Source of the DNA: Pseudomonadota bacterium
Lineage (GTDB): Bacteria; Pseudomonadota; Gammaproteobacteria; Halothiobacillales; Halothiobacillaceae
NCBI GenBank assembly: GCA_021795795.1
Contig: JAJYPA010000061.1
Coordinates: 1-25,848 of the forward strand
Length of the DNA: 25,848 nt
Direction: 5' to 3'
Part shown: positions 23,712 to 25,848 of the stretch, piece by piece
Position numbering within the stretch: position 1 is the first letter of the stretch
How the letters are laid out: each line of letters opens with the position of its first letter
The notes under the pieces: model-generated
Seen by the model: only the letters and a program-made list of their open reading frames with translations
What the model was told of the DNA's origin: nothing
Databases searched by the model: none
Made by a program: the position numbers and the translations under genes

Positions 23712-23729
23712 GACACAAGATATTGTGTC
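23712..23729. promoter_or_regulatory. Palindrome GACACAA-GATA-TTGTGTC, operator candidate
   Basis: A perfect 7-bp inverted repeat with a 4-bp centre, 55 bp upstream of the 85-aa gene. On the minus strand it overlaps TTGACA (23731-23726), a possible -35 box, though no good -10 is seen at the right distance. It may bind a repressor of the LRR-exonuclease operon. Confidence 0.4.
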
Positions 23730-23771
23730 AATTCCTGCTCAACAACGAACCTTTTCTGAACACCTAGTTAC

Positions 23772-23837
23772 TGGACACTTCCGGGGCCATTTCCGGCCCT
23801 GATTCTGTCCATCAACCCGTCCAGATTTCAGTGTCCA
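23772..23837. repeat. Inverted repeat TGGACACT/AGTGTCCA
   Basis: Eight-bp arms at 23772-23779 and 23830-23837 flank a GC-rich core that itself contains CCGGGGCCATTTCCGGCCC. It lies between the BrnA stop and the LRR operon start and may be a hairpin element or relic of a small mobile repeat. Confidence 0.45.
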
Positions 23838-23866
23838 CAAAACCCCATACGTTCAGCTACGCACCG

Positions 23867-24139
23867 TTATACCCTATGGTGTATCTCCAGCCACTCCTTC
23901 AGCGCTGCGTCAATGCGGGTCTGCCAACCTGGACCTGATGCCCGGAAGCGGGCAACAACCTCTGGTGAGAGCCGCATGGTAACGCGCTCCTTGACTGGAG
24001 CCTTCTGCGGCCCTCGCGTGGACAGCTTGGCCTGCAAAGAACTTGGCAGGGAGGTAAACGAACGGGCACTGGCAAAATCCTCCGTCGTCCATTCTGGATT
24101 GCCGTTCTCAGATTCCTGATGAAGGTCTGCTGCTTTCAT
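23867..24139 (-). CDS. brnA: BrnA antitoxin
   Basis: The 90-aa protein has the BrnA layout. The N-terminal part (PEWTTEDFASARSFTSLP) binds BrnT. The C-terminal ribbon-helix-helix (KERVTMRLSPEVVARFRASG, then PGWQTRIDAALKEWL) binds DNA and autoregulates the operon. Its start overlaps the 3' end of brnT by 32 bp, the usual toxin-first order of brnTA. A near-palindromic operator lies upstream of brnT. Confidence 0.92.
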   Translation of the reverse strand: MKAADLHQESENGNPEWTTEDFASARSFTSLPSSLQAKLSTRGPQKAPVKERVTMRLSPEVVARFRASGPGWQTRIDAALKEWLEIHHRV

Positions 24140-24392
24140 AACGCTTGATCTCCCTGCGATTCGCTTTCCGAAAACTGATCACTCGAATACCTGTAGCCTG
24201 TTCCACAAAGACCAGCGCATGCAATCGCCCGTCCAGGGTTCCCATAGCCCGGATCCGGGTCTCACCATACTCGCGGCGGTCGTCCACGCGATAGAGCGCG
24301 GTGTGGAAGTCAAAATCTATCGCCTGATCAAAACTGAGGCCGCGTTCTTGAATGTTGCGGGCATTTTTAACCGGATCATAGGTGATTTCCAT
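24108..24392 (-). CDS. brnT: BrnT toxin (RelE-fold ribonuclease)
   Basis: The 94-aa protein matches BrnT: TYDPVKNARNIQERGLSFDQ, A-x-D-F, DDRREYGETRIRAMGTLDGR and GIRVISFRKANRREIKRYES. BrnT enzymes cut cellular RNA and stop growth until bound by BrnA. One feature is off-consensus: the usual KHG before the serine is here ERG, so one of the conserved basic residues differs. The rest of the fold and the adjoining BrnA look intact. The ATG has GGCAAATGG upstream, a weak ribosome-binding site. Confidence 0.92.
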   Translation of the reverse strand: MEITYDPVKNARNIQERGLSFDQAIDFDFHTALYRVDDRREYGETRIRAMGTLDGRLHALVFVEQATGIRVISFRKANRREIKRYESSRPSSGI

Positions 24393-24400
24393 TTGCCTTT

Positions 24401-24414
24401 ATTGTACGCACAAT
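24401..24414. promoter_or_regulatory. brnTA operator candidate
   Basis: ATTGTACGCACAAT is a near-perfect palindrome 9 bp upstream of the brnT start codon. BrnA ribbon-helix-helix proteins repress their own operon by binding TGTACGCACA-like palindromes near the promoter, so this is the likely autoregulatory site. Confidence 0.6.
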
Positions 24415-24623
24415 CTGTGCATGGGTCACGCGCCTGTCACAAGATGGCATCGGCATGACATACCACTCTCGCAACCGACCGTTTTTGAGAGGCTTCATCT
24501 GCTGGCCATTGTCGCACGGCAAATCAACGGGTTGCAATTCTCAAAAATCATTCTCACAAGACTGCTGCGGTTTCCAGCCTTAGTGATGGGTTTTGAGAAC
24601 ATGATGCTCAAGCCGCTGGACGA

Positions 24624-24650
24624 CCGCTCCCGCTGCCCTGCCGCCGTTGA
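24624..24650. repeat. Dispersed CCGCTCCCGCTGCC motif
   Basis: CCGCTCCCGCTGCC followed by (C/T)TGC(A/C)GCCGTTG occurs here and at 6084-6110; a shorter CCGCTCCCGCTGC copy is at 25611-25623. The motif is intergenic each time and two of the three copies adjoin other repeat or recombination features. Confidence 0.6.
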
Positions 24651-24666
24651 GCCCTGATCGTCGCAG

Positions 24667-24727
24667 CAGACTGATTGCGGACATTCAGCAACGGAAAACA
24701 AATGACATCATCCGACCAGTAACCGTC
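24667..24727. repeat. Dispersed direct repeat, right copy
   Basis: Shares three blocks with 147-213: AGACTGATTGCGGACATTCA, CAAATGACATCATCCGA (here AACAAATGACATC) and CAGTAACCGTC. Same order and orientation; spacing differs by small indels. Confidence 0.7.
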
Positions 24728-24744
24728 GTTCATGATTAGGGTGA

Positions 24745-24772
24745 TTGGGGATGACAATGGGCGTGTTATACT
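24745..24772 (+). promoter_or_regulatory. Promoter driving the first gene cassette
   Basis: TTGGGG (24745-24750), 16-bp spacer, TATACT (24767-24772) preceded by TGT, giving an extended -10. It lies just before the attI-like core and points into the cassette array. Confidence 0.5.
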
Positions 24773-24824
24773 GTAACTTGGATTGTTACGCTGCACCGTT
24801 AGCGCAATCGAATTTACGTTAGGC
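24764..24824 (+). other. attI: attI-like integron primary recombination site
   Basis: The site ends in the GTTAGGC crossover box (24818-24824), 14 bp before the first cassette ATG. Upstream are GTTAT, then GTTACGCTGCA (compare GTTACGCAGCA in class 1 attI1), with spacings of about 20 and 33 bp. In attI1 as I remember it these spacings are about 19 and 32 bp. No paired arms typical of attC are present, which favours attI. No integrase gene is visible beside it, so the integron would be an integrase-less derivative. Confidence 0.5.
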
Positions 24825-24838
24825 CACAGGACAGAAAC

Positions 24839-25066
24839 ATGGAGCGTTACGCAAATCTTGGTCGTGACTCCAACATAGCTTCCTACGAATTTGGGGCCGG
24901 CTCGATCACAGTTCAGTTCAATGATGGGTCCGTTTATCTCTATACCAACCAAAGCTCAGGTTCAAAAAATCTCGCCGAGATGCAGCGTTTAGCGCAGGTT
25001 GGCCAAGGGCTCAATAGCTTCATCAACAGGTTCGTTCGCAAGTGCTACGCACAAAAGCTTCGTTAA
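24839..25066 (+). CDS. Gene-cassette protein, KTSC-like small domain, 75 aa
   Basis: MERYANLGRDSNIASYEFGA, then GSITVQFNDGSVYLYTNQSS and GQGLNSFINRFVRKCYAQKL. The pattern of a short beta-strand pair with 'VxFxDGSVYxY' followed by 'GLNSFI..V...YA' is that of widespread small KTSC-type proteins, often found singly in cassettes and phages. It sits between a GTTAGGC box and an attC, so it is an integron gene cassette. No function is known for this family that I can state. Confidence 0.8.
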   Translation: MERYANLGRDSNIASYEFGAGSITVQFNDGSVYLYTNQSSGSKNLAEMQRLAQVGQGLNSFINRFVRKCYAQKLR

Positions 25067-25085
25067 ATAAGGCCTTCCAGTTAGG

Positions 25086-25142
25086 GCCTAACATTTCGTC
25101 CAAGCGAACGGCTACGCCGCCGCTCAACTCCAGCGGTAGAGG
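25086..25142 (+). other. attC site (59-base element) of the first cassette
   Basis: Starts GCCTAACATTTCGTCCAAGC 20 bp after the stop codon, has a complementary pair of arms (GCGAACGGC / GCCGCCGC, with CTACGCC between) and CTCAACTCCAGCG, the classical L-box sequence. The final box reads GGTAGAG instead of GTTAGGC, so the downstream crossover point is mutated and recombination there may be impaired. The length, 57 bp, is typical. Confidence 0.8.
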
Positions 25143-25216
25143 TATATTTTGGTGGATCAATTTAAAAAATTTACCGATTTAAGAAATGAAAAAACTATGC
25201 ATATTTACGCTGGCTG

Positions 25217-25558
25217 ATGTTAATTTCAACTGGAGCATTTTCGCTGTCGGCAAATGTCCTCTTTGGGAAGACTTATCCAAGCAATTCCATCTTGGTCTTA
25301 AAGGCAGCATTGACAGCGAATGCAATTGGAATATTATTTGGCGCAATCTCCGTATACGGTGAAGCAAAGCTAACTAACGGTGCTGTTGATTTGCTGATTG
25401 ATAAAGAGCTTTTGAAGGTTAATGGAAATCATGAGGCCGCATCCAGAGTACCAACTATTTATGCTTTGCCATCGTACATGCGAGTATTTGAAAGGCTTTT
25501 CTATCTGTCCTTATGTTGTTCACTTGTTTTTTGGGTGTGCTTCATATGGTTGCAATAA
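25217..25558 (+). CDS. Second cassette: small membrane protein, possibly frameshifted
   Basis: The 113-aa frame has three hydrophobic segments: LMLISTGAFSLSANVLFG (near the N-terminus), ILVLKAALTANAIGILFGAI, and LFYLSLCCSLVFWVCFIWLQ at the very end, consistent with a small inner-membrane protein. The ATG at 25217 lacks a ribosome-binding site and sits inside the first hydrophobic stretch. In another frame, a GTG at 25152 opens FKKFTDLRNEKTMHIYAG and stops at once, so an indel near 25210 may have split the true start. Function unknown. Confidence 0.6.
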   Translation: MLISTGAFSLSANVLFGKTYPSNSILVLKAALTANAIGILFGAISVYGEAKLTNGAVDLLIDKELLKVNGNHEAASRVPTIYALPSYMRVFERLFYLSLCCSLVFWVCFIWLQ

Positions 25559-25848
25559 AAAATATCTAACCCGTTGCTGCTGTGCATTTCCCCCAGCTGG
25601 GTGGGAATGACCGCTCCCGCTGCTTATGTGTATGTACACATAAGCAGCGTTATGTATACCTCGCGATTATGTATAGTGCGCATGTCTTGCTGGCTGTAAG
25701 CCCTGTCAATGCTGGCCATTTGGTAGGAGCGGTATCGTGATGCTATACATAAAATTGGTCGATTCGGTGTGTAGTCACCACGACAGCGCTCCGCATGCGC
25801 CACAAATCAACACCCCAGCCACCGGCTTGATCGATGGCCACAATGCTG
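25559..25848. other. Right-end spacer with recombinase-site-like motifs
   Basis: No complete gene. It holds the CCGCTCCCGCTGC motif at 25611-25623, the inverted repeat at 25622-25645 and further TTATGTATA words to 25752. The last ~80 bases can be read on the minus strand as the end of a protein (AGVLICGACGALSW then stop), but this is too short to support a call. Confidence 0.5.
25622..25752. repeat. Cluster of TTATGT(A/G)TA motifs including an 11-bp palindrome
   Basis: An inverted repeat with arms GCTTATGTGTA (25622-25632) and TACACATAAGC (25635-25645) is followed by TTATGTATA at 25650-25658 and 25667-25675 and by its reverse complement TATACATAA at 25744-25752. Five related words, in both orientations, in 131 bp look like binding arms for a tyrosine recombinase or a terminal region of an element that continues to the right. 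Confidence 0.55.

Larger units (their letters stand above)
24415..24744. other. Intergenic region between brnTA and attI-like site
   Basis: No convincing gene. Several related TCTCAAAAA / TTTTTGAGA words occur between 24482 and 24600. There is a copy of the CCGCTCCCGCTGCC dispersed motif at 24624-24650 and the right copy of the direct repeat at 24667-24727. No integron integrase gene is seen where it would be expected, on the minus strand before the attI-like site. Confidence 0.5.

Noticed and set aside
1..25848. CRISPR array, tRNA or rRNA genes
   Set aside because: No regularly spaced 23-40 bp repeats with unique spacers and no tRNA cloverleaf or rRNA core sequence was seen on either strand; the only short-period repeats are the G-rich heptamer and the LRR coding units.

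Overview
The window is a bacterial accessory region, most likely from a proteobacterium. The evidence is an IS66-type insertion sequence end, VapB/BrnTA/RelE-type addiction modules, a UmuC remnant, an SbcCD-like pair and integron recombination sites. Some module order recalls acidophilic gammaproteobacteria/Acidithiobacillia, but I cannot name the genus from sequence alone. Base composition shifts between blocks: the sbcCD-like pair and the leftmost operon are fairly GC-rich, while several single genes (about 6.7-7.3, 8.1-9.9, 16.5-17.6, 18.4-18.8 and 19.6-20.4 kb) are AT-rich. This patchwork suggests repeated gene capture.

Layout, left to right. Positions 1-127 hold the outer end of an IS66-family element running off the window. 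From 212 to 5716, on the minus strand, lies a compact operon: a 648-aa protein with a PD-(D/E)xK-like N-terminal patch and a long Gly/Ala-rich hydrophobic region, a 414-aa coiled-coil protein, a 128-aa small protein, a complete Upf1/Dna2-like SF1 helicase, and possibly a 56-aa ORF. I do not recognise this set as a named system, and it is the best candidate here for something undescribed. Next come a G-rich heptamer tandem repeat, an orphan VapB antitoxin, an AT-rich unknown gene, and a frameshifted umuC 3' end.

The umuC 3' end recurs 10,185 bp further right as a ~242-bp direct repeat. Between the copies sit a DUF262/HEPN pair, an inverted integron-cassette junction, a three-gene module (stand-alone colicin-E3-fold RNase, unknown partner, ImmA/IrrE protease), an SbcD/SbcC-like pair, a RelB-like antitoxin with a 26-aa toxin stump, an unknown 382-aa gene and a 44-aa acidic protein. 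After the second copy come an orphan BrnT-like gene, a small EexN-like secreted protein, a decayed Sel1-repeat gene and a lone nucleotide-cyclase-like protein.

From 20.5 to 23.7 kb on the minus strand is a second tight operon: an 85-aa protein, an 11-repeat LRR protein, and a DEDDh exonuclease fused to a J-domain-like region. A complete BrnT/BrnA module with a palindromic operator follows. The right end carries an attI-like site with its own promoter, one intact gene cassette with a 57-bp attC, a second (possibly frameshifted) membrane-protein cassette, and a cluster of TTATGTATA-type inverted motifs that may be recombinase sites.

Overall this looks like a defence/addiction island assembled by several recombination routes (IS66, integron, homologous repeats). 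At least five toxin-antitoxin or nuclease-type modules are intact and several are broken. Functional statements rest on motifs read by eye; no database search was possible.
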